A DNA stretch of 64,000 nt from Methylocystis echinoides (GCF_027923385.1 NZ_BSEC01000001.1:3384001-3448000), one strand, 5' to 3'; positions 43,052 to 51,525 are shown, counted from the stretch's first letter. Numbers and translations are program-made. Notes: generated by a model from the letters alone, not told the origin.

Positions 43052-43728
43052 GGCAGCGCTCGATCGCTTGCCGGCTGGCCGGGATCGAGCCGCGCTTCGT
43101 CACCTATGAAGGCGCGGACGCTGACGGCTACGCGCTGACCGTCAACATCACGCGCCGCCATTTGTCAAAGGCGCAGATCGCCATGGCTATCGCTAGGGCG
43201 TTCCCGGACGCTAGCGCGCATCGTGGGAAGGCCGGAAAGGCGACAAAGCTTTTAGAAACTAAAAGCATTTCCCACGCCCGTCTTTCGCAAGCTCGGACAG
43301 TTCTTCGCGCCCTTCCCGAAACCGCCGCGCGCGTTCTCGCTGGCGATGTTCCGCTCGACGAAGCCTACGCGGAAGCCGTTGAACATGAGCGCTCCCTGAA
43401 GGAGCGCAACGCGAAGAAGGCGCGGCTGAAGGAAGGCGCGCCCGATCTTTACGACCTTGTGGAAGACGAGCGGCTTCCGCTGGACGATGCGATCGCCGCG
43501 CTGGAAATGCGCGAGACGAAGGCGCGCGAAGAAGCGGAGCGCGCGCGCCTTGCGCGGCTTGCTTTCGACACCGAGACGCTCGCGGATTTCCTTCACGTCG
43601 CCGCGCTGCGTTTCAGGGCGAACCCAACCTTCGGAGAGGGCGATTTCCAGCTTGTCTTCGGGAAGCTTGGTGAGTTCGTAGAGGGTTGTCCAAGAGGTCG
43701 GCAAAAGGGGCGCATGCGCCCCTTTTGA
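43042..43728 (+). pseudogene. ParB-like nuclease-domain protein lacking its N-terminus
   Basis: The plus-strand frame reads 'RQRSIACRLAGIEPRFVTYE', 'ALTVNITRRHLSKAQIAMAI', 'SHARLSQARTVLRALPETAA' and 'APDLYDLVEDERLPLDDAIA', the ParB/Spo0J-like pattern (R-x-R-x-x-A-C-x-x-A-G-x-x-P, then RRHL-x-x-x-Q). The first third of the family, including the GER motif region, is absent, and the frame upstream of about 43040 is antisense to another gene. The reliable part ends near 43570. Confidence 0.6.
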
Positions 43729-43911
43729 AAGCGCCGGAGTGCGCGCTATCGCCATCAAACGCTTTGCGGTGTCATGCGAGCACGCGACCGGCTCGGGCAG
43801 CGGGTCCGCGTGGTTCGCGAACAGCCGCTCAAACTGCCCATGCGGGAGCGCCTTCTTCGCTTCGATGAACGCCAGCCCGGTCGCGATGATCGCGGAGACG
43901 GACTCGGCCAT
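43535..43911 (-). pseudogene. DUF3102-like phage protein, N-terminal part
   Basis: From the ATG at 43911: 'AESVSAIIATGLAFIEAKKA', 'LPHGQFERLFANHADPLPEP', 'AKRLMAIARTPALSK', 'TSWTTLYELTKLPEDKLEIA', 'ETQRGDVKEIRERLGVESKP'. This is the usual order in alphaproteobacterial phage proteins with a DUF3102-type domain. The same frame is coding-like upstream of the ATG ('DPQSWARAIN') but lacks a start, and it runs into sequence antisense to the ParB-like frame after about 43540. It is probably disrupted at both ends. Confidence 0.6.
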
Positions 43912-44792
43912 GCGCGCGTTGATCGCGCGCGCCCACGATTGCGGGTCGCCGGTATTGCCGCAGATCGTTCTGGAAAGAATGGCGCGCCGTCATGAATCCC
44001 GCGCACCTTTCCAGAATCGCCAAAGCGGCCCGTCTGCGCGAAGAAGGGCGGGCGGCTATCCTAACGCCGCGAAGGCGACAAATCGCACCAGCGGCCCGTT
44101 TCTGACGATCTGGCGACGGAAGCGAATTCCCTTCCTTCAGGGAAGCGATTTTAGGATTGCAAGGCGCGCCGCGCGGGAAGCCTGCTGGATGCGATTTCGC
44201 ATATCAGGCGATCACAGCCCTTCGATCCCGTTTCGCCTATCCACAGCCCGCCAAAGTCGCGGGAAAGGGCATCCTGCCGCGAGGGAAGAATGGCGCGCGC
44301 CGGGCGCGCCACCCGATCGCGAGTCAGTGATCCTTCCGCGTTTCCAGCAGCGGGCTTCGTGCTGAGCCGCATGAATGAAAGGAAAGCTTTCACTTGTGAT
44401 TACGATTTCCTTTTCCGTAGGCCCCCGGCCCGCCAAGAGAATGGCGACTGCGAGATGGGCTCGCATGGCTGGAACGGATATGGCCCCGTCACTCGTATCA
44501 AACCCGCTGCGTTTTAAAGTGCGCCACCACTCCCGGCTCCCGATACATTGCCCCGGGAAAGGCCACTAATGCCGTACGGACTTGCGGTTTCTGAGCGGCC
44601 TTGACGGAAGGACCCGCTCGGCCCGGAAACCCTCGCACGCGTTGCCAACATTGCGCGAGGAAAAGAGGCCCGATTTCCTCCCGATACGCTCGGGGGCGGC
44701 GTTCGCAATTTGGCGGCTCAAGCTCAATCGGCTGAAGGGCCGGGCTTCGCTGTGGATAAAGAGCCAGAAGGCGGGATGCGACCAACCGCCGA
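43912..44792. other. 880-bp stretch without a supported gene
   Basis: Several short frames overlap on both strands, none with a motif, good start or consistent codon use. One at 44212-44466 (minus) starts plausibly ('MRAHLAVAILLAGRGPTEKE') but its second half looks non-coding. Probably decayed phage-island sequence. Confidence 0.4.
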
Positions 44793-44999
44793 TTATTGGT
44801 GCGGAGCCTCCATGCTCGACGCACCAGCGACGACGACGCGCGCCATGCCGGCGAAAGGCCGGCTTGTGGGAGCGCTCGTTTCGATGTACGAAATCGTCAT
44901 CGCAGGTGCTTCAAGGGTTGCGATCGCGCCGATGAAGTTTGGAGCTTCGATCGGCAGGTTTTCATAGGGCGGCGGCGCCAACCGTCGCCCTATTTCCAT
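44793..44999 (-). CDS. 68-residue element protein
   Basis: Its ATG directly follows the upstream stop (TGA-ATG), with AGGA 9 bases before it. Sequence 'PPPYENLPIEAPNFIGAIAT', 'AMTISYIETSAPTSRPFAGM', 'ARVVVAGASSMEAPHQ' is moderately hydrophobic without a clear TM. Function unknown. A plus-strand frame over the same bases (44710-44967) is a less likely gene. Confidence 0.5.
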   Translation of the reverse strand: MEIGRRLAPPPYENLPIEAPNFIGAIATLEAPAMTISYIETSAPTSRPFAGMARVVVAGASSMEAPHQ

Positions 45000-45212
45000 T
45001 CACAATTCCTGAAGATTCTTTGTCCCGCAAGGCCTCTCGCTTGCGGCCGCAAGCTGCTCCAATCCGCGCACAACGTCCTGTGCTCCCTGCACGATGGCGT
45101 CGTGGAATGCGCCTTCCGTCACGTCCATTCCGCTGCCCGGCGCGCCCAATAGGGCGAGTTCCAAAAGGCGCGCGCGTGCCAAAACGTCCGCGATTTCATT
45201 GATATTTTGCAT
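45000..45212 (-). CDS. 70-residue element protein
   Basis: Starts at the ATG 45212 (GGAG 10 bases upstream): 'MQNINEIADVLARARLLELA', 'MDVTEGAFHDAIVQGAQDVV', 'RGLEQLAAASERPCGTKNLQ'. Helical, probably a small regulator or anti-repressor-size protein. First gene behind the palindrome array at 45270-45327, so it is the best target of that control region. Confidence 0.65.
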   Translation of the reverse strand: MQNINEIADVLARARLLELALLGAPGSGMDVTEGAFHDAIVQGAQDVVRGLEQLAAASERPCGTKNLQEL

Positions 45213-45269
45213 TTTCGTCACTCCGTTCTTCCGATCTGAAGACGTGCGGAGTGAAGCGCAGGATCGGCG

Positions 45270-45327
45270 CTTTCTCAACGAAAGAGTTACTTTCAGAAAA
45301 TGAAAGCCGGGCTTTCAAAAATGAAAG
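45270..45327. promoter_or_regulatory. Array of CTTTCA-N4/5-TGAAAG palindromes
   Basis: Two perfect palindromes, 45290-45306 (spacer GAAAA) and 45312-45327 (spacer AAAA), lie 22 bp apart (two helical turns). A third, weaker one (CTTTCT...CGAAAG, 45270-45284) lies 20 bp before. They sit 60-115 bp upstream of the minus-strand gene starting at 45212. Likely operators of an element regulator. Confidence 0.65.
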
Positions 45328-45544
45328 TAGGGCTTTGTGGAAAAAAATTTTCAGGAGGGATCGGAAAAAGGAAAGGGCCGCCCTTTTGAGGCGGCCCACT
45401 TGCCATTCCGAACCGAACCGAGCCCGTCACGTCCGCGCCCTTCCGCGTCTGGCCTGTCCATTCCTGTCCTGTCCCAACCGCTCCTACGCCGCTATGCGAC
45501 GCGCGCCATCGTTATCCTGATCCGCCGCTGTCCGGCAAGCGCCG
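45328..45544. other. Gap in the element
   Basis: 217 bases with an A7 run (45341) and a 'GGGCCGCCC...GGCGGCCC' hairpin at 45378-45398 that may end transcription of the minus-strand gene to the right. No gene seen. Confidence 0.3.
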
Positions 45545-46129
45545 TCATTCCGGCTCGATCGCGTCGGCGCGAAGACCCGCCACAATGATCGAAAATCCAC
45601 GATCCCGGCGACGTGTCGCGGTCGGCTTTGTCGGGCCGGCGAGCTTCCACCATTGGCTCCAAGACTGGCGCTTGGCGACGCACCAAATCCAAGTGGAAAC
45701 CGCCCGCCGTTCGGCTTCGTTCGCGGCAAGATAGCGCGCCAGCCATTCCAGCGATTGCTCTGCGCGGGCAATGTCGAGCGCGCTGGCTCCGACTTTCATC
45801 TTCGCGGGCGCCCGTGTTCCGCAACGCTCGCCTTCCGCCCATGCGTTTCGGTCGAAGTCCGTAATTCCGCGAAGGGCTTGCCAATCCGGCCACCACGTCA
45901 GCTTCTTCGACGGGCGCGGCGAGCGTTCCGTCCGCTCGATCACCTTCGCGCCTTCACGGATTCGGCTGCGTACCAGATCGGCGGTCCATACCGCCGCGCG
46001 CTCGTCGCGCCCGCTCGCGGCAAGAATTCTTTCCGCTCGACTTGGCGGCACGATCCCAATGGCATCGAGTAGGGCTTCGTTTTCCGGCGAAAGATCAACA
46101 CCTAGAAGATCGCGCGCGTCTTGGATCAT
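45545..46129 (-). CDS. Conserved element/phage protein of unknown function
   Basis: The ATG at 46129 has GGGAG 8 bases upstream; the frame further upstream to 46255 looks non-coding. The 194-residue product contains 'ALLDAIGIVPPSRAERILAA', 'WWPDWQALRGITDFDRNAWA', 'EGERCGTRAPAKMKVGASAL', 'RAVSTWIWCVAKRQSWSQWW' and 'TRRRDRGFSIIVAGLRADAI'. The Trp-rich pattern resembles conserved phage proteins of unknown function (perhaps DUF6362-like; not certain). Confidence 0.75.
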   Translation of the reverse strand: MIQDARDLLGVDLSPENEALLDAIGIVPPSRAERILAASGRDERAAVWTADLVRSRIREGAKVIERTERSPRPSKKLTWWPDWQALRGITDFDRNAWAEGERCGTRAPAKMKVGASALDIARAEQSLEWLARYLAANEAERRAVSTWIWCVAKRQSWSQWWKLAGPTKPTATRRRDRGFSIIVAGLRADAIEPE

Positions 46130-46253
46130 CGGCGGCTCCCGGTCTGGACGGCCGGGAGAATCGCACAGCCGGGCGGGCGCTGTCACGCGCGCCTTGTGCC
46201 GGCGGTCGCCTTCCGATCTACTTCGCCGAATTCGATTCATTTGGAGCATTGCC

Positions 46254-46535
46254 ATGGCCGACGATCAGCCGAAGAAAAGCAAGCGCGGATTCGCCTCAAT
46301 GGACCCGGAGAAGCAGCGGGAGATCGCGCGCAAGGGCGGGCTGAGCGTCCCGCCGGAAAGGCGCAGCTTCTCGCAAAGCTCCGATCTTGCCTCCAAGGCC
46401 GGCCAGAAGGGCGGGCGTGCCGTCGCTCCTGAAAATCGGTCGTTCTCGCGCGATCACGCGCTTGCGGCGGAAGCAGGCGCCAAGGGCGGCTACGCCTCGC
46501 ATGGCAGCAAGTCGAAGCGCCAAGTAAAGCCCTGA
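46254..46535 (+). CDS. KGG-repeat (stress-induced-protein-like) small protein
   Basis: 93 residues, GGAG 6 bases before the ATG. 'KRGFASMDPEKQREIARKGG', 'ASKAGQKGGRAVAPENRSFS' and 'AAEAGAKGGYASHGS' are KGG repeats as in E. coli YciG and related general-stress proteins. Small, basic, probably disordered. Divergent from the previous gene. Confidence 0.85.
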   Translation: MADDQPKKSKRGFASMDPEKQREIARKGGLSVPPERRSFSQSSDLASKAGQKGGRAVAPENRSFSRDHALAAEAGAKGGYASHGSKSKRQVKP

Positions 46536-46613
46536 TCGCCGATCCCGCGAAAGGCGCTCTTTTTGAGCCGCCAATGCGGCATTGCAGCACATGCGATCGG
46601 ATGGCGTAACGAA

Positions 46614-46649
46614 AAACGCCTCGCCGATACATCCACGGTCGAGGCGTTT
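46614..46649. terminator. Bidirectional terminator-like hairpin
   Basis: AAACGCCTCG / CGAGGCGTTT, 10-bp perfect stem, 16-base loop; on the minus strand followed by T5. Lies between the convergent KGG gene and the gene at 46794-47015. Confidence 0.75.
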
Positions 46650-46793
46650 CCTTTGCCGCGTGGGGGCGCGGCTTGGGATCAGGGTAGAAGCTTGGCGCGA
46701 ATCAGGCAAGCCGGGCGCGATCGAGAAGGGGCGAAGGCAAATCACCATGTCGTCGATCAGGTCGCCAGCCGGGCGCGCGCCAGTGCGCGGCGC

Positions 46794-47015
46794 CTATGTC
46801 GCGATCGGCCGCGCGAGGGACGAAGCGGCCCGCGTCGTGATCGTCGCCGGCTTCGCCAGCATCGCGGCGCGCCTGATCTTCGCCGCCTGCCATGCCGTCG
46901 CGAGGCACTGGCCGAACGACCAGCCGAGCGATAGCCGCCGGCCGTCCCGGAAGCGCTTGTGGGCGTCGCGCATGACGGCGGCGCGATCGAAGCGGTGGGT
47001 GGATTGTCCTTGCAT
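46794..47015 (-). CDS. Small element protein of unknown function
   Basis: 73 residues: 'FDRAAVMRDAHKRFRDGRRL', 'SLGWSFGQCLATAWQAAKIR' and a less structured tail. The 'F-DR-A-x-M-R-x-A... W-x-x-AK' pattern is common to short hypothetical proteins of alphaproteobacterial phages and plasmids. Ends about 145 bases before a terminator on its strand. Confidence 0.6.
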   Translation of the reverse strand: MQGQSTHRFDRAAVMRDAHKRFRDGRRLSLGWSFGQCLATAWQAAKIRRAAMLAKPATITTRAASSLARPIAT

Positions 47016-47292
47016 GGGGAAAGCCCATTTGCAGGCCGCGCGAAGGCGCTGGCGGAATATCGGGAAGGGAGAAGCGCCCTCGGCAATGCCAGAGGGCGCG
47101 CGTCGCGATGCGTGGCGGCGCGAGGCGTCACGGCGAGTCGCGACGCGCGGCGTTGCGCCAGCGGGACGCAGTTAAGGCCGTCCTGATCCACTCGCAAGGC
47201 TGCGACGAAAAGAACGGCCGCCGCGCGTGAAATCCCTCGCCACCGCCGAAGGTGTGCGCTTCATCCAAGGTCCGCCAAAAACGGAGGACCGA
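47016..47292. other. Gap with GCG-rich degenerate repeat
   Basis: 277 bases; the part 47090-47165 resembles 42255-42346 (GCGATGCGTGGCGGCG words). No gene seen. Confidence 0.35.
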
Positions 47293-47553
47293 ATGGCAAA
47301 GAACCCGCATCCCGCCGATCTGGCCAACGCCGCCCTGATCGCCCAAGCCGCCAGCTTCAGCGTCAACCTCTTCCTCGGGCGCGGCGAATTCGACCGGGCC
47401 GAAGCCGCGACGATCGACGAAGCCCGGGCGCTGGCCGCCCGGATGCTGGCCGCCCATCCGACGTGCTCCCGGCGCCCGCTGATTTATGCCGTCACCCGGG
47501 AGGGAAGGGCGGCCGTGGTCGATCCCGGCCGGCTGGCGGCTGCGGCCGAATAG
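47293..47553 (+). CDS. Small element protein of unknown function
   Basis: The ATG at 47293 has GGAGG 6 bases upstream. 86 residues: 'NPHPADLANAALIAQAASFS', 'LFLGRGEFDRAEAATIDEAR', 'RPLIYAVTREGRAAVVDPGR'. Compact alpha/beta pattern. Last gene of the element before attR. Confidence 0.7.
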   Translation: MAKNPHPADLANAALIAQAASFSVNLFLGRGEFDRAEAATIDEARALAARMLAAHPTCSRRPLIYAVTREGRAAVVDPGRLAAAAE

Positions 47554-47585
47554 GCGGCCCGATCCCGAGCCATGACGACGCAAGG

Positions 47586-47612
47586 GCGGCCCTTTGGGGC
47601 CGCTTTCATTTT
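47586..47612 (+). terminator. Intrinsic terminator at the element's right end
   Basis: GCGGCCC-TTTG-GGGCCGC stem-loop followed by TTTCATTTT, 33 bases after the stop of the last element gene. Confidence 0.8.
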
Positions 47613-47655
47613 GACGGCTGGCGATTGCTTGGGGCGCCGCACGCTTCCCGAGCGA

Positions 47656-47677
47656 TTTGCCCCCATTTTGCCCCCGG
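47656..47677. repeat. Right copy of the 22-bp end repeat (possible integrase arm site)
   Basis: Identical to 33330-33351, same orientation, 45 bases inside attR; a third TTTTTGCCCCC follows at 47682-47692. Confidence 0.6.
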
Positions 47678-47721
47678 CGGCTTTTTGCCCCCGCGCCTTT
47701 TGCGTAAGTCTTTGATTTGAA

Positions 47722-47796
<75 letters not shown>

Positions 47797-48085
47797 CTTC
47801 CGGGTTTCCGCCTTGGCGGCGGTTCGGGTGGCGTGTGTATAGTGGGGGATGCGTCGGCGCGCAAGCGACTTGTGCCGAAATTTTCAATCGCCGTCCAAAC
47901 CCCGCAAACAGGGGCTTTTTGCCCCGCCGGAACGGGCAAAGCTTGACGCTTCGTTAACGACGCGTCGCGCCGCAGCAAAAGATTCGTCATCCACACGTCA
48001 TGAAACGCCTTGCAGGCGTCGTCGGATGTGGCATGCTTGACCTTACGCTCCCCACGGTCGGGGAGGGTAACAAAGGAGGTTTCGC

Positions 48086-48265
48086 ATGTCCTTACAGGGT
48101 CATATCGTCGAACTCCAACGCCGCCACGAGGCGCTTGAAAAGGAAATTGCCCAGGAACAGCTCCATCCGAACGCCGACGAGGCGCGTCTCCTCGAACTCA
48201 AGCGGAAAAAGCTGCTGATCAAAGACGAGCTGGCCAAGCTGAAAATCAGCGAAACACGACATTAG
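48086..48265 (+). CDS. YdcH/DUF465-family small coiled-coil protein
   Basis: 59 residues preceded by a perfect AAGGAGGT. 'MSLQGHIVELQRRHEALEKE', 'LHPNADEARLLELKRKKLLI', 'KDELAKL' is the two-helix DUF465 hairpin. Function unknown; very common in Alphaproteobacteria. A terminator follows. Confidence 0.92.
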   Translation: MSLQGHIVELQRRHEALEKEIAQEQLHPNADEARLLELKRKKLLIKDELAKLKISETRH

Positions 48266-48325
48266 ACCCCCTCCCCGCCGCGACGGCTCCCGACGGGAGC
48301 CGCGGCGAGGCTGGCGTCTCGAAGT

Positions 48326-48356
48326 AGGCGGAGGGCTTTCTCCGCCTTATTTTTTT
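48326..48356 (+). terminator. Intrinsic terminator between YdcH-like and selO genes
   Basis: AGGCGGAG-ggcttt-CTCCGCCT stem followed by TATTTTTTT. A second GC-rich hairpin (CGGCTCCC-gac-GGGAGCCG) lies at 48284-48302. Confidence 0.9.
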
Positions 48357-48400
48357 GGCGTAACTCTTGCTCCCGCCGAGTCGCCCATCGAGACCCCTCC

Positions 48401-49825
48401 ATGCCCGTCACCGAAAGCTATCGCCCCGAGTTGCTTCATGAGAGCCTCGGCGACCCCTTCTTCGACCGCGTTGAAGCAGCGCCTTTCCCGAAAACGGTTC
48501 TGCGCTTCCGCAACCAGCGCTGGGCCGCGCGCGTCGGACTCGACGGGCTGAGCGAGGCGGAGTGGCTGGCGCATTTCGGCCGTTTCGAGCCCCTGCCCGG
48601 CAGCCTCCCGCAACCGCTGGCGCTCCGCTACCACGGCCATCAGTTCCGTGTTTACAACCCCGAACTCGGAGACGGCCGCGGCTTCCTGTTTGCGCAGTTA
48701 CGCGACGCGCAGGACGGCCGGCTGCTCGATCTCGGCACCAAGGGCAGCGGCCAGACGCCCTGGTCGCGGCGCGGCGACGGTCGGCTCACGCTCAAGGGCG
48801 GCGTGCGGGAAATTCTGGCGACTGAAATGCTGGAGGCGCTCGGCGTCGACACCTCCAAGACCTTCAGCCTCATCGAAACCGGCGAGGCGCTCCTGCGCGG
48901 CGACGAGCCCTCGCCCACCCGCTCCAGCGTGCTGGTGCGCCTGTCGCACTCCCATATCCGCATCGGCACCTTCCAGCGGCTCGCCTTTCACGACGACAAG
49001 CCCGCCATCGACCGGCTTCTCGATTATGTCTGCGCGCATTATTTCCCCGCGCTCGCCTCCCTCCCGGCCCCCGCGAAGGCGCGCGCCTTTCTGGAGGAAG
49101 TCGCCGCCCGGGTGGCGCGGCTCGGGGCCGGCTACATGTCGGCGGGTTTTGTGCACGGCGTGCTGAACTCGGACAATATCAACGTCACCGGCGAGAGCTT
49201 CGACTACGGGCCATGGCGCTTCGCGCCGAGCTACGATCCGCTGTTCACCGCGGCCTATTTCGACGAGACCGGGCTCTACGCCTTCGGCCGCCAGCCCAGC
49301 GCCCTGCATTGGAACCTCGCCCGGCTCGCCGAATGCCTCCTGCATCTCACCGGCCTCGACGCCGCGCAAAAGACGCTGGATGGCTTCGCGCAGGCCATTC
49401 AAAAGGAATTTCGCGCCGCCCTGCTGCGTCGGCTTGCGCTTGCCCCTGCGGGCGAAGAGGCCGACGCCCGCATCGCGCGCGCCTTCACAGATTTCCTCAT
49501 CGCTACGCGCGCGCCCTTCGAACAGAGTTTCTTCGACTGGCGCGGCGGGCTCGCCAGCGCCGGGCGCGCCGGCGCGAGCCCCTCCGCCGCCTTTTATGAG
49601 ACGCCCGAATTCGCCGCCGTGCGGGCGGCGCTGGCCGAGCATGAAAGCGTCAATGCGCGGCTCGATCACCCCTATTTCCAGCGGCGGACGCCCTGCGGCA
49701 TGCTGATCGAGGAGGTCGAGGGGATATGGGCGCCGATCGCCGAGGCCGACGACTGGTCGGCGCTGGAGCGAAAGCTCGCGGAGATCGCCGAAATGCGCGC
49801 CGCCTATGGTTTCGCCGCCGGCTGA
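48401..49825 (+). CDS. selO: SelO (YdiU) family protein adenylyltransferase (AMPylator)
   Basis: 474 residues. Pseudokinase-fold motifs are 'ALRYHGHQFRVYNPELGDGR', 'LDLGTKGSGQTPWSRRGDGR', 'LKGGVREILATEMLEALGV', 'RLSHSHIRIGTFQRL', 'AGFVHGVLNSDNINVTGESF' and 'DYGPWRFAPSYDP', all typical of SelO, which binds ATP upside-down and AMPylates Ser/Thr/Tyr of redox proteins. The protein ends 'MRAAYGFAAG' without the Cys/Sec near the C-terminus found in many relatives, so the redox switch of those may be absent. Confidence 0.95.
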   Translation: MPVTESYRPELLHESLGDPFFDRVEAAPFPKTVLRFRNQRWAARVGLDGLSEAEWLAHFGRFEPLPGSLPQPLALRYHGHQFRVYNPELGDGRGFLFAQLRDAQDGRLLDLGTKGSGQTPWSRRGDGRLTLKGGVREILATEMLEALGVDTSKTFSLIETGEALLRGDEPSPTRSSVLVRLSHSHIRIGTFQRLAFHDDKPAIDRLLDYVCAHYFPALASLPAPAKARAFLEEVAARVARLGAGYMSAGFVHGVLNSDNINVTGESFDYGPWRFAPSYDPLFTAAYFDETGLYAFGRQPSALHWNLARLAECLLHLTGLDAAQKTLDGFAQAIQKEFRAALLRRLALAPAGEEADARIARAFTDFLIATRAPFEQSFFDWRGGLASAGRAGASPSAAFYETPEFAAVRAALAEHESVNARLDHPYFQRRTPCGMLIEEVEGIWAPIAEADDWSALERKLAEIAEMRAAYGFAAG

Positions 49826-49912
49826 CGCGATTTCTGCTTGAACCTCGCTTGTGTGCGGCGCGATAATCGCGGCATCGAATCTGAAAAGCCTTGCGGCGGG
49901 GCGGTTGCGGTG

Positions 49913-50131
49913 ATGAATGACAATCCCACCGGGATCGATCAGGACGCCATCCGGCTGGAAGTGGAGCGTTTGCGGCTCGAACATGGCGATCTGGAAGCGG
50001 CGATCGACGCGCTGATCGCCGTCGGCGCGCCCGACCAGCTGCAAATCCAGCGGCTCAAGAAGCGCAAACTGGCGCTGCGCGACCGCATCGCCTTCCTCGA
50101 AGACCAGATCACGCCAGACATCATCGCCTGA
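49913..50131 (+). CDS. YdcH/DUF465-family small protein (second)
   Basis: 72 residues from the ATG at 49913: 'IRLEVERLRLEHGDLEAAID', 'PDQLQIQRLKKRKLALRDRI', 'AFLEDQITPDIIA'. The same two-helix family as the gene at 48086 but clearly diverged; the arrangement YdcH-SelO-YdcH may be conserved in relatives. The in-frame ATG at 49838 is unlikely as a start. Confidence 0.88.
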   Translation: MNDNPTGIDQDAIRLEVERLRLEHGDLEAAIDALIAVGAPDQLQIQRLKKRKLALRDRIAFLEDQITPDIIA

Positions 50132-50247
50132 AACCGGCGCGCCGCCTGAAACTGGCGCGCGGCTTGAAGCCCCTGACTGTACGCGGCCGGACGTCCCGTA
50201 TTGGGACAGGATCAGCCGAGCGCCGTCATGTTTTGGGAAATCAGGCC

Positions 50248-50472
50248 ATGTCTCGCCTTCAATTTTCGATCAACGCCGCGCCGTCGCCGCAGCGACAGAC
50301 GCGATATGAAGACCGTCTGAGCCGGATTGCCGGAGGCGGCGCCGTCTCCGCGGAACGGCCGACGTCAACGCCGTTTCTGACGCAACTGCTCAAGATCGCC
50401 GGGGCGCTCGCCATTGTCGCGGCACTGGCCGTGGCTCTGGCGATCTGGCGGATTTATCACTTCCCGCACTAG
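50248..50472 (+). CDS. Small single-TM membrane protein
   Basis: From the ATG at 50248: 74 residues with a polar N-terminal half and a C-terminal TM helix ('LLKIAGALAIVAALAVALAI') ending 'IYHFPH'. Tail-anchored topology. Its stop TAG is shared with the left boundary of an IS630 element: TA is the target duplication and G the first base of the IS. Confidence 0.65.
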   Translation: MSRLQFSINAAPSPQRQTRYEDRLSRIAGGGAVSAERPTSTPFLTQLLKIAGALAIVAALAVALAIWRIYHFPH

Positions 50473-51525
50473 AGCGGTTTCTTGTCTGAATGAATCATTG
50501 GGGATTCCCGAATCGGGGCAGGTCTGATTCAAACTGACTGCTGGCGAAGAAGGCCGGCAGGCATGCCGAAGAAGACCCTTTCGCTCGATCTGCGTGAACG
50601 CGTTGTCGCCGCCGTCTCGAGTGGCCTGTCTCGCAGGCAGGCTGCGGAGCGCTTCGGCGTCTCCGCGGCAAGCGCGATCCGTTGGTGTCAAAGGCAGAAG
50701 GAGACCGGCACGCCGGCCTCCTACAAACGCGGTGGAGACCGCTGGTCGGCGCGCATCGATGCGCACAAGAGCCTGATCCTCTCGCTGGTCGAGGAAACCT
50801 GCGACATCACGCTGAAGGAGCTGCAGGCTCGGCTCGCCGAGCGTGGGCATGTTTTCAGCATCGGCTCGCTATGGCGCTTCTTTGACCGCCATGAGATCAC
50901 CTGGAAAAAAAGACCGCCCATGCGAGCGAGCAAGATCGTCCGGATATCGTGAAGCGCCGAGAGGCGTGGTTTGATAGTCAGCTCGATCTGGACCCCGAGA
51001 AGCTCGTCTTCATCGACGAAACCTGGGCGAGCACGAATATGGCGCGAAAGAACGGCCGCGCCCCACGAGGCGAGCGATTGCGCGCCAGCGTTCCCCATGG
51101 CCACTGGAAAACGACAACATTTATCGCTGGGTTGCGGCTTTCCGGATTGACCGCGCCGTTTGTTCTCGACGGCCCGATCAACGGCCTTTGGTTCCAGGCT
51201 TATGTCGAGCAGGTTCTCGTGCCAACACTCTCGGCGGGTGACATCGTCGTGATGGACAACCTCGGGAGCCACAAGGCCGCAGGGGTGCGCGAGGCGATCG
51301 AGGAGGCCGGAGCGACGCTGCTCTACTTGCCGCCCTACAGCCCCGACTTCAACCCAATCGAGAAGGCCTTCTCGAAGCTCAAGGCCCTCCTGCGCAAAGC
51401 CGCCGAGCGAAGCGTCGATGCCCTGTGGAATAGGATCGGCGCCTTGCTCAATGAGTTCACCCCACAAGAATGCGCCAACTTTTTCACCGCCGCAGGCTAT
51501 GACCCTCTTTGAGAGGAAACCGCTC
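50472..51525 (+). mobile_element. IS630-family insertion sequence, complete
   Basis: 1054 bp between TA duplications (50470-50471 and 51526-51527). Terminal inverted repeats begin GAGCGGTTTC at both ends (about 13 of 15 positions match). It carries one frameshifted transposase. TA target duplication is characteristic of IS630/Tc1-mariner. Confidence 0.92.
50563..51512 (+). CDS. IS630-family transposase, made by programmed -1 frameshift
   Basis: OrfA (50563-50952, 129 residues) has the N-terminal HTH ('[20 protein letters not shown]') and a second DNA-binding domain. OrfB (in the -1 frame, to 51512) has the DDE domain: '[11 protein letters not shown]', '[13 protein letters not shown]', '[20 protein letters not shown]'. 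The two frames meet at an A7 slippery run (50905-50911) after TGG; shifting gives one continuous protein of about 316 residues. This is standard for the family, so the IS may be active. Confidence 0.9.

Noticed and set aside
44710..44967. 85-codon plus frame opposite 44793-44999
   Set aside because: The minus frame is directly coupled (TGA-ATG) to an upstream gene and has a better ribosome site, so the plus frame is probably its shadow.
33362..47553. Conjugative element or complete prophage
   Set aside because: No relaxase, type IV secretion or coupling protein, and no portal, capsid, large terminase, tail or lysis genes.
48000..48218. 72-codon plus frame over the YdcH start
   Set aside because: The overlapping YdcH frame has a perfect Shine-Dalgarno and family match.
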